DNA from: Catellatospora methionotrophica
GTDB lineage: Bacteria; Actinomycetota; Actinomycetes; Mycobacteriales; Micromonosporaceae
Direction: 5' to 3'
NCBI RefSeq assembly: GCF_011297335.1
Contig: NZ_JAAOTJ010000013.1
Location: 124,001-188,000, forward strand
Length of the DNA: 64,000 nucleotides
This document shows, piece by piece, positions 52,330-61,996 of this stretch. The notes beneath the pieces are model-generated. The model worked only from the letters and a program-made list of their open reading frames with translations. It was not told the DNA's origin and searched no databases. Every line of letters starts with the position of its first letter. The stretch's first letter is position 1. Both the position numbers and the translations under genes were made by a program.

Positions 52330-53574
52330 ATGCGCAAGGTGATGGAGTCCGTCGTGCCCGCCCGGCTGGGCAGCAGCTACCGCTGGCTGCTGGCCTCGTC
52401 ATGGTCGAGCAACCTCGGCGACGGGGTCGCGCTGGCGGCCGGTCCGCTGCTGGTCACCTCGCTGACCGATGACCCGTTCCTGATCTCGCTGGCCGCCCTG
52501 CTGCGCTGGGCCCCGCCGCTGGTGTTCGGGCTGTACGCGGGCGTGCTGTCGGACCGGCACGACCGCCGCCGCATCATGATCACGGCGAACGTGGCCCGGG
52601 TCGCCGTGCTGGCCGGGCTCGTCGCGGCGCTGCTGGCCGGGACGCTGTCGGCGACCGGCGCACTGGTGGCGCTGGGCCTGCTGACCGTGTGCGAGGTGTT
52701 CGCCGACAACACCGCGGGCACGCTGCCGCCGATGCTGGTCCGCCGCGACGACCTGGCGCTGGCCAACGCCCGCCTGCAGACCGGCTTCATCACGCTCAAC
52801 CAGCTGATCGGCCCGCCGATCGGGGCGGCGCTGTTCGCCGCGGGCACGGCGTGGCCGTTCGCGGCCGAGGTCGTGCTCGTGGCCGCGGGCGTGGTGCTGG
52901 TGTCGCGGGTGCGGCTGCCGCTGCGCGAACGCCCGGACGTCGAACGCGGCAGCCTGCGGCGTGACGTCGCCGAGGGCTGGCGCTGGACGGTCAACCACGC
53001 TGCGGTGCGTACGCTGGTGCTCACGATCTTGATCTTCAATGTGACGTTCGGGGCGGCCTGGTCCGTGCTCGTGCTCTACGCACAGGACCAGCTGGGACTC
53101 GGCGCGATCGGGTTCGGCCTGCTCACCACGGTCTCGGCGGTCGGCGGCCTGCTCGGCACCGCGCTGTACGGAGCGATCACCAAGCGGGTCAGCCTGGGCA
53201 ACGTGATGCGGGTCGGCCTGATCATCGAGACGCTGACCCACCTCGGCCTGGCCGTGACCACCTCACCGGTGCTGGCCTCGGCCATCTTCTTCGTGTTCGG
53301 GGCGCACGCGTTCGTCTGGGGCACCACCTCGGTCACCGTGCGCCAGCGGGCCGTGCCCGAGCAGCTGCAGGGCCGGGTGAACAGCCTCAACACCATCTGC
53401 GTGTTCGGCGGGCTGGTCGTCGGCTCGGTGATCGGCGGCGTGCTGGCCACCCACTACGGCGTCACCGCGCCGTTCTGGTTCGCCTTCGCCGGGTCGGCGG
53501 CCTTCGTCGTGCTGCTGTGGCGCGAGCTGACCCGCATCGCCCACGAGGACGAACCCGTCCCCGCACCCGCCTAG
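52330..53574 (+). CDS. MFS transporter, multidrug-efflux type
   Basis: The product has 414 residues and 12 membrane helices of the MFS_3 group, similar in layout to the transporter at 9982 (SSWSSNLGDGVALAAGPLLV; loop AGVLSDRHDRRRIMIT). A late helix region has RVNSLNTICVFGGLVVGSVIGG. Start ATG 52330 or ATG 52342. The 3' end overlaps the convergent sigma factor gene by 4 bp. Confidence 0.88.
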   Translation: MRKVMESVVPARLGSSYRWLLASSWSSNLGDGVALAAGPLLVTSLTDDPFLISLAALLRWAPPLVFGLYAGVLSDRHDRRRIMITANVARVAVLAGLVAALLAGTLSATGALVALGLLTVCEVFADNTAGTLPPMLVRRDDLALANARLQTGFITLNQLIGPPIGAALFAAGTAWPFAAEVVLVAAGVVLVSRVRLPLRERPDVERGSLRRDVAEGWRWTVNHAAVRTLVLTILIFNVTFGAAWSVLVLYAQDQLGLGAIGFGLLTTVSAVGGLLGTALYGAITKRVSLGNVMRVGLIIETLTHLGLAVTTSPVLASAIFFVFGAHAFVWGTTSVTVRQRAVPEQLQGRVNSLNTICVFGGLVVGSVIGGVLATHYGVTAPFWFAFAGSAAFVVLLWRELTRIAHEDEPVPAPA

Positions 53575-54593
53575 GGCAGCGAACCGGGCAGGCCGAACCG
53601 GGCGAAGTGCTCCGCGCCGATGAACGAGGTGACTGCCGCGATACGGTCCCCGCGCAGGGTCAGCACGTTGACCGCCCAGGGCAGGTGCGCCCCGTCGGGG
53701 CCGGGGAGCAGGTAGCAGCCCACCGCGGGCTGCCCGTTGGCGCTGACCGGCAGGTGCCGCCAGGAGCCGCACACCAGCGGCACGCGTACGGCGAAGTCGG
53801 TGACCGCGGCCAGGCCGTGATACCAGTGCGGCAGCGGCGGCATGGACCAGGTCACGTCCTCGACCAGCAGCGTGATCAGGGCGTCGGCGTCGCCGCGCTC
53901 CAGGGCCCCGGCGAACCGGCCGACCAGGTCCCGCACCCGCGCGTCGCCGATCTTGCGCAGGGTCTGCTGCTGGCTGGGGGAGGGGGCCTTGTCGGCGATG
54001 ACCCGCCGGGCGCGGGCCAGCGCCGAGTTCACCGAGGTCGCCGACGTGTCCATGATCTCGGCGATCTCGGCGGCCGAGAAGCCCAGCACCTCGAACAGCA
54101 GCAGCGCCGCCCGCTGGTTGCCCGGCAGGTGCTGCAACGCGGCCACGAACGCCAGCTCGACCGCCTCACGCTGCTCGTAGCGCGCGCCCGGCCCGGCCGG
54201 GCCCGCCCCCAGACCCGCGTCGGCGTACGGCCCGAGCCAGGCGACCTCGGTCAGCGGGGCCTCGCCGAGCACGGCGTGCGCGCTGGACGGCCCGAGATCC
54301 ATCGGCAGCGCTCGCCGCCCCCGCGCCTGTACCAGGTCCAGGCAGGTCCGGGTGGCCACGGTGTAGAGCCAGGCCCGCAGCGTGCCGCGCCCGGTGAAGC
54401 CGTCCAGCCCCCGCCAGGCCCGCAGCAGCGCGTCCTGCAGCGCGTCGTCGGCGTCGTGGGCCGAGCCGAGCATCCGGTAGCAGTGCGCGTGCAGCTCCGC
54501 CCGCAGCGGCCCGACCAGCCGGGTGAACGCGGCGTCGTCCCCGCCCCGCGCCCGGACCAGGTCCTCTGTCACGGCGGAGAAAGGTTCGCTCAC
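53571..54593 (-). CDS. ECF-type sigma factor with SnoaL-like C-terminal domain
   Basis: The product has 340 residues. Sigma region 2 is visible as AELHAHCYRMLGSAHDADDALQDALLRAWR and region 4 as LPGNQRAALLLFEVLGFSAAEIAEIMDTSATSVNSALARAR. A SnoaL/NTF2-like domain follows (about 215-340, with ALITLLVEDVTWSMPPLPHW), as in the large-C-terminal-domain ECF groups that work without a separate anti-sigma factor (SigG/SigX5-like). GTG 54593. It is divergent from an alpha/beta hydrolase gene, a likely target. Confidence 0.88.
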   Translation of the reverse strand: MSEPFSAVTEDLVRARGGDDAAFTRLVGPLRAELHAHCYRMLGSAHDADDALQDALLRAWRGLDGFTGRGTLRAWLYTVATRTCLDLVQARGRRALPMDLGPSSAHAVLGEAPLTEVAWLGPYADAGLGAGPAGPGARYEQREAVELAFVAALQHLPGNQRAALLLFEVLGFSAAEIAEIMDTSATSVNSALARARRVIADKAPSPSQQQTLRKIGDARVRDLVGRFAGALERGDADALITLLVEDVTWSMPPLPHWYHGLAAVTDFAVRVPLVCGSWRHLPVSANGQPAVGCYLLPGPDGAHLPWAVNVLTLRGDRIAAVTSFIGAEHFARFGLPGSLP

Positions 54594-54664
54594 AGCGACG
54601 ATTGTGCCGCACCGCGCCGGTCACATTCAGGTACTAGAGCCATCTCACCTGGTAGGGAGACCTG

Positions 54665-55477
54665 ATGAACGACTATTCGACCGGCGAACTGGCGGTGCCC
54701 GGAGCCCGGCTGCACTATGAGGTCCGGGGCAGCGGCCCGCTGCTGGTGCTGATCGGCGCGCCGATGGACGCGCGGGCCTTCACCCCGCTCGCCGAACTGC
54801 TCGCGGCCGACCACACGGTGCTCACCACCGACCCGCGGGGCATCTTCCGCAGCCAGGTCGACGACCGCGACTCCGACGCGACGCCCGAGCAGCGCGGCGA
54901 CGACCTGGCCCGGCTGATCACCCACCTCGGCGCGGGCCCGGCCGTGGTGCTGGGCTCCAGCGGCGGGGCGGTCAGCGCGCTGGCCCTGGCCCAGACCCGG
55001 CCCGACCTCGTCAGCACCGTGATCGCGCACGAGCCGCCGCTGGACGAACTGGTGGAGGACCGTGCCGAGCTGCGCGCGCAGACCGACGACATGATCGCCA
55101 CCTACCTCGCCGGGGACCACCGGGGCGCGTTCGCGCAGTTCCTGAGGATCGCGAACATCGAGCTGCCGCCGCCGGTGTTCGAGGCCATCGTCGGCGGGGA
55201 GCGCGACGAGCAGACGGTCGCCGACGAGCACTTCCAGTACGCCCACATGCTGCTGCCGACCGTCAGCTTCGTCCCGGACACCGACGCGTTGCGCGGCACG
55301 CGGGTGGTCGTCGGCATCGGGGAGGACTCCACCGGCCAGCTCTGCGACCGCACCTCGCGGGCACTGGCGGCGCGGCTGGGCATCGACCCGACGATGTTCC
55401 CCGGTGACCACGTCGGCTTCGCCGGGGACCCGGCGAAGTTCGCGGTGCGGCTGCGGGAGGTGCTGGCCGCGATCTGA
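54665..55477 (+). CDS. Alpha/beta hydrolase
   Basis: The product has 270 residues. Nucleophile elbow LGSSGGAVSALALA, oxyanion region LLVLIGAPMDARAF, and C-terminal FPGDHVGFAGDPAKF with the likely catalytic histidine. It is a paralogue of the hydrolase at 37824 (same SSGG elbow and C-terminal (K/R)LREVLAA). ATG 54665 has GGGAG upstream (TAGGGAGACCTG). Only about 70 bp separate it from the divergent sigma factor gene. Ended by the hairpin at 55498. Confidence 0.88.
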   Translation: MNDYSTGELAVPGARLHYEVRGSGPLLVLIGAPMDARAFTPLAELLAADHTVLTTDPRGIFRSQVDDRDSDATPEQRGDDLARLITHLGAGPAVVLGSSGGAVSALALAQTRPDLVSTVIAHEPPLDELVEDRAELRAQTDDMIATYLAGDHRGAFAQFLRIANIELPPPVFEAIVGGERDEQTVADEHFQYAHMLLPTVSFVPDTDALRGTRVVVGIGEDSTGQLCDRTSRALAARLGIDPTMFPGDHVGFAGDPAKFAVRLREVLAAI

Positions 55478-55497
55478 AGGTACCGTCGAGAATGGAC

Positions 55498-55532
55498 ACA
55501 GGGCCGCCCGGTTTTCAGCCGGACGGCCCTGT
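55498..55532. terminator. Terminator after hydrolase gene
   Basis: ACAGGGCCG (55498-55506) pairs with CGGCCCTGT (55524-55532), with an inner CCGG/CCGG helix across one mismatch. Confidence 0.75.
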
Positions 55533-55941
55533 TGTCGTCCGTGCCGTTCATCCGTTCGTCGGCTCACGACTGTCGAACTGTTGACGTGTTCGTGACGTGT
55601 CGGTAACGTTGCCCCCGACGCAGTGCAAGATTTCGACAAACGAATGTTTAGTTTTGTCGTTAGCTTGTGCAAGTTCCCTGCAGGCCGCTCACCTGCCGGT
55701 GTTCTCCATACGTTCAGGAGAGGCCCGGTATGACGTCGGCGTTCGTAAACACTGGTCGATCACCTCCGCGTGGTCCGGGCTGAGTCCACGCCCACACCAC
55801 GTCACCGGTTACACCATGCCTGCAAAACATCAACCGCCCGGCCCCGCTCACCGTCGCGGCTGATCAGTCACACCCGTTCCACCGCACGCGTGCGGAACCC
55901 CCTCCACACGCGGAACCGTCCCTCCGTGACAAAGGACAGCC
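55533..55941. other. Upstream region of the glucanase gene with inverted repeat
   Basis: About 410 bases. An AT-rich inverted repeat CGACAAA (55634-55640)/TTTGTCG (55653-55659) with a 12-nt spacer is a plausible operator for a sugar-responsive repressor. No gene is apparent. Confidence 0.5.
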
Positions 55942-58900
55942 ATGAGAACCTCGAATCCGATCAGGGCGGTGGCGACCGCGGTCGCCGCTGCCATGATCGC
56001 CACGGCCGGATGGGCAGCGGTCGCGCAAGCGGCCGGCGGGCCCAACCTCAGCCTCGGCAAATCCACCTCCGCGAGCTCGGTCAACGGCCCCTACGTGACC
56101 GGCAACCTCAACGACGGCAACCAGGGCAGCTACTGGGAGAGTTCCGGCTCCCTGCCGCAGTGGGCGCAGATCGACCTCGGCTCCGCCACCGCCATCGACC
56201 AGGTCGTGCTGAAGCTGCCCGCCGGCTGGGGCACCCGCACCCAGACCCTGGCCGTCCAGGGCAGCACCAACGGCTCCAGCTTCACCGACATCGTCGCGTC
56301 GCAGGGCTACACCTTCAACCCGTCGGTCGCCAACAACGCGGTGACGATCAACTTCCCGGCGACCTCGCCGCGCTACGTGCGCGTGGCCGTCAGCGCCAAC
56401 ACCGGCTGGGCCGCCGCGCAGCTGTCCGAGCTGGAGATCTACGGCACCGCCAGCTCGTCGACCAACCTCGCCCAGGGCCGCCCGACGACCGAGAGCGGCC
56501 ACGCCGACGTCTACGACGCGGGCCGCACCGTCGACGGCAACCAGGGCACCTACTGGGAGAGCGTCAACAACTCCTTCCCCGAGTGGGCGACCATCGACCT
56601 CGGCGCGGCCGTGGCCGTCAACCGCGTCGTGCTGAAGCTGCCGACCTCCGGCTGGGGCACCCGCTCGCAGACCCTCGCGGTCCAGGGCAGCACCAACGGC
56701 TCGACGTTCACCGACATCGTCGGCTCGGCGTCGTACACCTTCAACCCGGCCGTGGCCGGCAACGCGGTGACGATCAACTTCACCCAGACCACCACCCGGT
56801 ACGTGCGGATCAACATCACCGCCAACTCCGCGTGGCCGGCGGGCCAGCTCTCCGAGATCGAGGTGTACGGGCCCGGCACCGGCACCCCCGACACCACCGC
56901 CCCGACCGTGCCGTCGAACCTGACCCTCGGCACGTCCGGCACGACGATCACCCTCAACTGGGGCGCGTCGACCGACTCCGGCGGCAGCGGCCTGGCGGGC
57001 TACAACGTCTACCGCAACGGCACCCTCGCCGCGACCCTCGGCAACGTCACCACCTGGCAGGACACCCAGCCGACCACGGCGACCGTGTCCTACTACGTGC
57101 GGGCGCGCGACAACGCGGGCAACATCTCCGCCAACAGCAACACGGTGACCCGCAACGGCACCTCGCCCGACACCACCGCGCCCAGCGTGCCCGGCACGCT
57201 GAGCCACAGCACGTCCGGCACGACGATCACCCTCAACTGGGGCGCGTCGACCGACAACTCCGGCGGCAGCGGCCTGGCCGGCTACGACATCTTCCGCAAC
57301 GGCGCCCTCGCGGCGCAGGTGGGCACTGTTCTGACCTGGAACGACACCCAGCCCGCCACGGCCACGGTGTCCTACTACGTGCGGGCCCGTGACAACGCCG
57401 GCAACACCTCGGGCAACAGCAACACGGTCACCCGCACCGGCACCACCACCGATGTCACCGCGCCGAGCATCCCCGGCACGCTGAGCCACAGCACGTCCGG
57501 CACGACGATCACCCTCAACTGGGGTGCGTCGACCGACACCGGCGGCAGCGGCCTGGCGGGCTACGACATCTTCCGCAACGGCGCGCTGGCCACCCAGGTC
57601 GGTGCCGTCACCACCTGGAACGACACCCAGGCCGCCACGACGACCGTGCAGTACTACGTGCGGGCGCGCGACAACGCGGGCAACGTCTCCGGCAACAGCA
57701 ACACCGTCACCCGCACCGGCACCCAGCAGCCCGGCTGCGTCAACGTCGCGTCCGGCAAGACCATGTCCGCGAACGGGTCCATCTTCACGTTCACCCCGGA
57801 CAAGGCCAACGACGGGCAGCTCGCCACCTACTGGGAGGGCGGGGCGCTCCCGGCGACCCTGACCGTGGCGCTGGGCGGCAACCACACCGTCACCCAGGTC
57901 AACGTCAAGCTGAACCCGGACTCCTCGTGGGGCACGCGTACCCAGAACTTCCAGATCCTGGGCCGCGAGCAGTCCTCCTCCACCTACACCAACCTGGTGT
58001 CGGCGGCGAGCTACCAGTTCACCCAGGGCAACAACGTGGTGAGCGTCCCCGTCTCGGCGACCACCGCCGACGTGCGGCTGTCCTTCAACTCCAACACCGG
58101 CGCCCCCTCGGGCCAGGTCGCCGAGTTCGAGGTCTGCGGCACCCCCGCGCCGAACCCTGACCTCACCGTCAGCAACGTGTCGTGGACCCCGTCCTCGCCG
58201 AACGAGGCGTCCAGCATCGCGCTGACCGCCACCGTCAACAACATCGGCGACCTGGCCGCCCCGGCCTCCAAGGTCGGCCTGTACCTCGACGGCGCGCTCA
58301 AGGGCACCGTCGACGTCGCCGCCATCGCGGCGGGCGGCTCGCAGTCGGTCAGCCTGCCGATCGGCAACCTCGGCCAGGGCACGTACGCCGTCAGCGCCCG
58401 CGCCGACAACGCCAGCACGGTGACCGAGAAGAACGAGAACAACAACACCGCCAACGCCGCGAGCAACCTCGTCGTGGCCCAGGCGCCCGGCCCTGACCTG
58501 CAGGTCACGGCCATCTCCACCAACCCGGCCAACCCGGCCGTCGGCGCGGCGGTCAGCTTCACGGTGACCCTCAACAACCGCGGCACCTCGGCCACCGGCG
58601 CGACCACGGTCACCCGGGTCACGGTCGGCTCCACCACCCTCAACACCAACACCGCCTCGGTCGCCGCGGGCGCCACCGTCAACGTGGCCGTCAACGGCAC
58701 CTGGACCGCCACTTCCGGCGGCGCGACCATCACGGCCAGCGCCGACGCGACCAACGTCGTGACTGAGACCAACGAGACCAACAACTCGCGGACCCAGTCG
58801 ATCGTCGTCGGCCGGGGCGCGGCCGTCCCGTACACCTCGTACGAGGCCGAGTCCGCCGCCTACCAGGGCGAGCTGCTGCAGACCGACGCCCTGCGCACCT

Positions 58901-60552
58901 TCGGGCACACCAACTTCGCCACCGAGTCCTCGGGCCGCAAGTCGGTGCGTCTGACCAGCCAGGGCCAGTACGTCGAGTTCACCTCGACCAACCAGGCCAA
59001 CTCGATCGTCGTCCGCAACTCGGTCCCCGACGCCGCCGGCGGCGGTGGCCAGGACTTCACGATCAGCCTGTACGTCAACGGCACCTTCAACCGCAAACTG
59101 ACCCTGTCCTCGGTGCACAGCTGGCTCTACGGCACCACCGACGACCCCGAGGGCCTGTCCAACACCCCGCAGACGAACGCCCGCCGCCTGTTCGACGAGT
59201 CGAACGCGCTGCTGGGCACCTCGTACCCGGCGGGCACGAAGTTCAAGCTGCAGCGCGACTCCGGCGACAACGCCTCCTTCTACGTGATCGACATGATCGA
59301 TCTCGAGCAGGTGGCCGCGCCGCTGAGCAAGCCCGCCGAGTGCACCTCGATCACCAACTACGGCGCGGTGCCCAACGACGGCCTCGACGACACGGCAGCC
59401 ATCCAGGCCGCGGTGACCGCCGACCAGAACGGGCAGATCAGCTGCGTGTGGATCCCCGAGGGCCAGTGGCGGCAGGAGCAGAAGATCCTGACCGACGACC
59501 CGCTGAACCGCGGCACCCACAACCAGGTCGGCATCAGCAACGTCACCATCAAGGGCGCGGGCATGTGGCACTCCCGCCTCTACACGCTGACCCAGCCGCA
59601 GAACGCGGGCGGCATCAACCACCCGCACGAGGGCAACTTCGGCTTCGACATCGACAAGAACACCCAGATCTCCGACATCGCGATCTTCGGCTCCGGCCGG
59701 ATCCGCGGCGGTGACGGCAACGCCGAAGGCGGCGTCGGCATCAACGGCCGGCTCGGTGTCGGCACGAAGATCACCAATGTCTGGATCGAGCACGCCAACG
59801 TCGGTGCCTGGGTCGGCCGCGACTACTCCAACATCCCCGAGCTGTGGGGACCCGGTGACGGGCTGGAGTTCAGCGGCATGCGCGTGCGCAACACGTACGC
59901 CGACGGCATCAACTTCACCAACGGCACCCGCAACTCCACCGTGTTCAACTCGTCGTTCCGCAACAACGGCGACGACGCGCTCGCGGTCTGGGCCAGCAAG
60001 TACGTGAAGGACACCTCGGTCGACATCGGCCACGACAACCGCTTCCTCAACAACACGGTGCAGCTGCCGTGGCGGGCGAACGGCATCGCGGTGTACGGCG
60101 GCTACGGCAACAAGATCGAGAACAACCTGATCTACGACACGATGAACTACCCGGGCATCATGCTGGCGACCGACCACGACCCGATCCCCTTCACGGGTCA
60201 GACGCTGATCGCCAACAACGCGCTGTACCGCACGGGTGGTGCGTTCTGGAACGAGGACCAGGAGTTCGGCGCGATCACGCTGTTCGCGGCGACCGTCGCG
60301 ATCCCCGGTGTCACGATCCGCGACACCGAGATCTACGACTCGACGTACGACGGCATCCAGTTCAAGGCCGGTGAGCTTCCGGGGGTGATCATCACCAACG
60401 TGAAGATCGACAAGTCGAACAACGGCGCGGGCATGCTGGCCATGGCCCAGGCGCGCGGTAGTGCGACGCTGACGAACGTCACCATCACGAACTCGGGTAC
60501 GGGGAACATCGTCACCCAGCCGGGCTCGACGTTCACCTTCTCGGGAAGCTGA
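55942..60552 (+). CDS. Secreted GH87 alpha-1,3-glucanase (mycodextranase) with multiple accessory domains
   Basis: The product has 1536 residues: signal peptide (1-33), two discoidin (F5/8C) domains (about 35-170, 171-312), three near-identical FN3 domains (314-408, 410-500, 503-592), a third discoidin-type domain (596-733), two CARDB domains (737-850, 851-950), a CBM35/6-like domain from about 963, and a right-handed beta-helix catalytic domain (1133-1536). The three acidic residues D1321 (YADGIN), D1344 and D1345 (NNGDDALAVW) have the 23/1 spacing of the catalytic aspartates known for GH87 (D1067, D1090, D1091 in Agl-FH1). GH87 enzymes cut alpha-1,3-glucan, a fungal wall and dental biofilm polymer, outside the cell. 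ATG 55942 has AAAGGA 5 nt upstream. Confidence 0.92.
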   Translation: MRTSNPIRAVATAVAAAMIATAGWAAVAQAAGGPNLSLGKSTSASSVNGPYVTGNLNDGNQGSYWESSGSLPQWAQIDLGSATAIDQVVLKLPAGWGTRTQTLAVQGSTNGSSFTDIVASQGYTFNPSVANNAVTINFPATSPRYVRVAVSANTGWAAAQLSELEIYGTASSSTNLAQGRPTTESGHADVYDAGRTVDGNQGTYWESVNNSFPEWATIDLGAAVAVNRVVLKLPTSGWGTRSQTLAVQGSTNGSTFTDIVGSASYTFNPAVAGNAVTINFTQTTTRYVRINITANSAWPAGQLSEIEVYGPGTGTPDTTAPTVPSNLTLGTSGTTITLNWGASTDSGGSGLAGYNVYRNGTLAATLGNVTTWQDTQPTTATVSYYVRARDNAGNISANSNTVTRNGTSPDTTAPSVPGTLSHSTSGTTITLNWGASTDNSGGSGLAGYDIFRNGALAAQVGTVLTWNDTQPATATVSYYVRARDNAGNTSGNSNTVTRTGTTTDVTAPSIPGTLSHSTSGTTITLNWGASTDTGGSGLAGYDIFRNGALATQVGAVTTWNDTQAATTTVQYYVRARDNAGNVSGNSNTVTRTGTQQPGCVNVASGKTMSANGSIFTFTPDKANDGQLATYWEGGALPATLTVALGGNHTVTQVNVKLNPDSSWGTRTQNFQILGREQSSSTYTNLVSAASYQFTQGNNVVSVPVSATTADVRLSFNSNTGAPSGQVAEFEVCGTPAPNPDLTVSNVSWTPSSPNEASSIALTATVNNIGDLAAPASKVGLYLDGALKGTVDVAAIAAGGSQSVSLPIGNLGQGTYAVSARADNASTVTEKNENNNTANAASNLVVAQAPGPDLQVTAISTNPANPAVGAAVSFTVTLNNRGTSATGATTVTRVTVGSTTLNTNTASVAAGATVNVAVNGTWTATSGGATITASADATNVVTETNETNNSRTQSIVVGRGAAVPYTSYEAESAAYQGELLQTDALRTFGHTNFATESSGRKSVRLTSQGQYVEFTSTNQANSIVVRNSVPDAAGGGGQDFTISLYVNGTFNRKLTLSSVHSWLYGTTDDPEGLSNTPQTNARRLFDESNALLGTSYPAGTKFKLQRDSGDNASFYVIDMIDLEQVAAPLSKPAECTSITNYGAVPNDGLDDTAAIQAAVTADQNGQISCVWIPEGQWRQEQKILTDDPLNRGTHNQVGISNVTIKGAGMWHSRLYTLTQPQNAGGINHPHEGNFGFDIDKNTQISDIAIFGSGRIRGGDGNAEGGVGINGRLGVGTKITNVWIEHANVGAWVGRDYSNIPELWGPGDGLEFSGMRVRNTYADGINFTNGTRNSTVFNSSFRNNGDDALAVWASKYVKDTSVDIGHDNRFLNNTVQLPWRANGIAVYGGYGNKIENNLIYDTMNYPGIMLATDHDPIPFTGQTLIANNALYRTGGAFWNEDQEFGAITLFAATVAIPGVTIRDTEIYDSTYDGIQFKAGELPGVIITNVKIDKSNNGAGMLAMAQARGSATLTNVTITNSGTGNIVTQPGSTFTFSGS

Positions 60553-60571
60553 GCTGGTCGCTTAGGAACAG

Positions 60572-60607
60572 TGGAGGCCTGCCGGCGACATCGCCGGCAG
60601 GCCTCCA
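60572..60607. terminator. Terminator of the glucanase gene
   Basis: A 17-bp perfect stem TGGAGGCCTGCCGGCGA (60572-60588) with its complement at 60591-60607 and a 2-nt centre. Confidence 0.85.
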
Positions 60608-61118
60608 TCCGTCATTCAGGGCTGGCGTCAGGTAGCTCACCACGGGCAGGCTGGTACTGGGTGTGCCCAACGCTCCGCGCAAGTTGAACGGGGACCGGCG
60701 GTGCCCTCGGCTGCGCGGTGGGGCCGCTCGGCGGAGCGGTTCCGGGAGGGATGCGGGCGGAGATCACTGCTTGTGGTCAAAACCTGGGGTCACACCATAC
60801 TTTGTGACCTCAAACAGCGATCTTCGCTAAGGCCGCGCTCCGGAAAGCCGGGCAGAGTGGACAAGCCGGGCACCAAAGGCGGCCCGCCTAGGGGCGAAGC
60901 TCCCCATTGCCGCCCACACCATGTGCTCCTGCTGCTGGTGGCAGGTGAGGTGGCGAGTGCGTGGCCCCCGGCTCGCAACCGCGGACGGCCCGCGCTAGCC
61001 ACCGATCTCAGGTCGTCGCGCGTGGTGCCGCCTCACGTCCCCTTCGGGCGGCAACACGCTGTGTCGTGACCTGCGCGGTTACCGAGCGGGGAAGGTTCGG
61101 GCGGGCAGGATCTACGGG
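60608..61118. other. Intergenic region holding repeat copy 3
   Basis: About 510 bases with no convincing gene. Copy 3 of the dispersed palindrome lies at 60762-60822. The rest shows no clear promoter or structure. Confidence 0.5.
60762..60822. repeat. Dispersed palindromic repeat, copy 3
   Basis: The right arm GACCTCAAACAGCGATC (60806-60822) matches copy 2 closely. The left arm GATCACTGCTTGTGGTC (60762-60778) is more diverged; the arms pair at 14 of 17 positions. Confidence 0.7.
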
Positions 61119-61979
61119 GTGAGAGCGACGGAGGAGGGGAGCGCGGGCAAGGTTCCTGCACGTGGCCAGCCCCGAACCGCTGCCGCTGCGGATGCCCTGG
61201 CGAGGTATGACCGCCGAGCCCGGCTTCCGATCATCCTGTCCGCCGTACTCCCGCTGATCATCGCCCCTCAGCAGGGGAATTGGGTCGCGGTCCTGATCGG
61301 CGTGGTCTCCTGGCTGGTGTTCGCGGTCGACTTCTTCGTGCACGAGCGGCTGCTCGTGAACTTCATGGGCACCCGCGTCGGCAAGTTCGACCTCACGATC
61401 GTCGTCCTCACCGCACCCTGGTTCCTGGTCGCCGGTGCGCACGCGGGCGGCTTCGTGGTGATCCTGCGGCTGGCCAGGCTCAGCCGCCTGCTGATCGCCA
61501 CCAAGGGCGTCAGGCGCCTGTTCGCCCGGCTCGGCCGGGTCGCGATCGTCGCGGCGTCGGTCCTGTTCGTGGGCGGGACCATGGCCTACTTCGCCGAGCA
61601 CCCGACGAACCCGGAGTTCGCCACCTTCGGCGACGCGATCTGGTGGGCCACCGTCACCCTGACCACCGTGGGGTACGGCGACATCGTGCCCATCACGACC
61701 GCGGGCCGCGTCGACGCGACCGCGATCATGTTCATGGGCGTCGCCCTGCTCGGCCTGCTCGCCGGTTCGCTCGCGAACTTCTTCGGCCTCCAGTCCGGCG
61801 AGCCCACGCCCCAGCAGCCCGCCACCACGGACGACGCGGTGCTCGCCGAGCTGGCCCAGCTCCGGGCAGAGGTGAAAGTACTGACCGACCTGCGCGTACA
61901 GCTGGCCGCACTGACCCGGCACCTCACCGACGGAACGGGCGGCGGCGACACGTCACGAGCGCCGTCAGGTGACGCCTGA
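61119..61979 (+). CDS. Six-helix potassium channel
   Basis: The product has 286 residues of the voltage-gated-like ion channel fold. The selectivity filter is TVGYGD (about 183-188) within WATVTLTTVGYGDIVP. The S4-like helix has spaced arginines (RLARLSRLLIATKGVRRLF). A C-terminal helical tail (DDAVLAELAQLRAEVKVLTDL) probably tetramerises. It conducts potassium through the cytoplasmic membrane. Start GTG 61119. The stop lies inside the terminator stem shared with the convergent TrmO gene. Confidence 0.92.
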   Translation: MRATEEGSAGKVPARGQPRTAAAADALARYDRRARLPIILSAVLPLIIAPQQGNWVAVLIGVVSWLVFAVDFFVHERLLVNFMGTRVGKFDLTIVVLTAPWFLVAGAHAGGFVVILRLARLSRLLIATKGVRRLFARLGRVAIVAASVLFVGGTMAYFAEHPTNPEFATFGDAIWWATVTLTTVGYGDIVPITTAGRVDATAIMFMGVALLGLLAGSLANFFGLQSGEPTPQQPATTDDAVLAELAQLRAEVKVLTDLRVQLAALTRHLTDGTGGGDTSRAPSGDA

Positions 61980-61988
61980 CGGCGCTCG
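61956..61988. terminator. Bidirectional terminator over the channel stop codon
   Basis: A 14-bp perfect stem CGAGCGCCGTCAGG (61956-61969) with its complement at 61975-61988 and the loop TGACG. Confidence 0.85.
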
Positions 61989-61996
61989 GTCTGCCG

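Noticed and set aside
55864-60177. A 1437-codon open frame on the minus strand opposite the glucanase gene
   Set aside because: It is the antisense mirror of a well-supported secreted enzyme. Its translation is low-complexity Val/Gly/Asp/Arg without domains, as expected from high-GC antisense frames.
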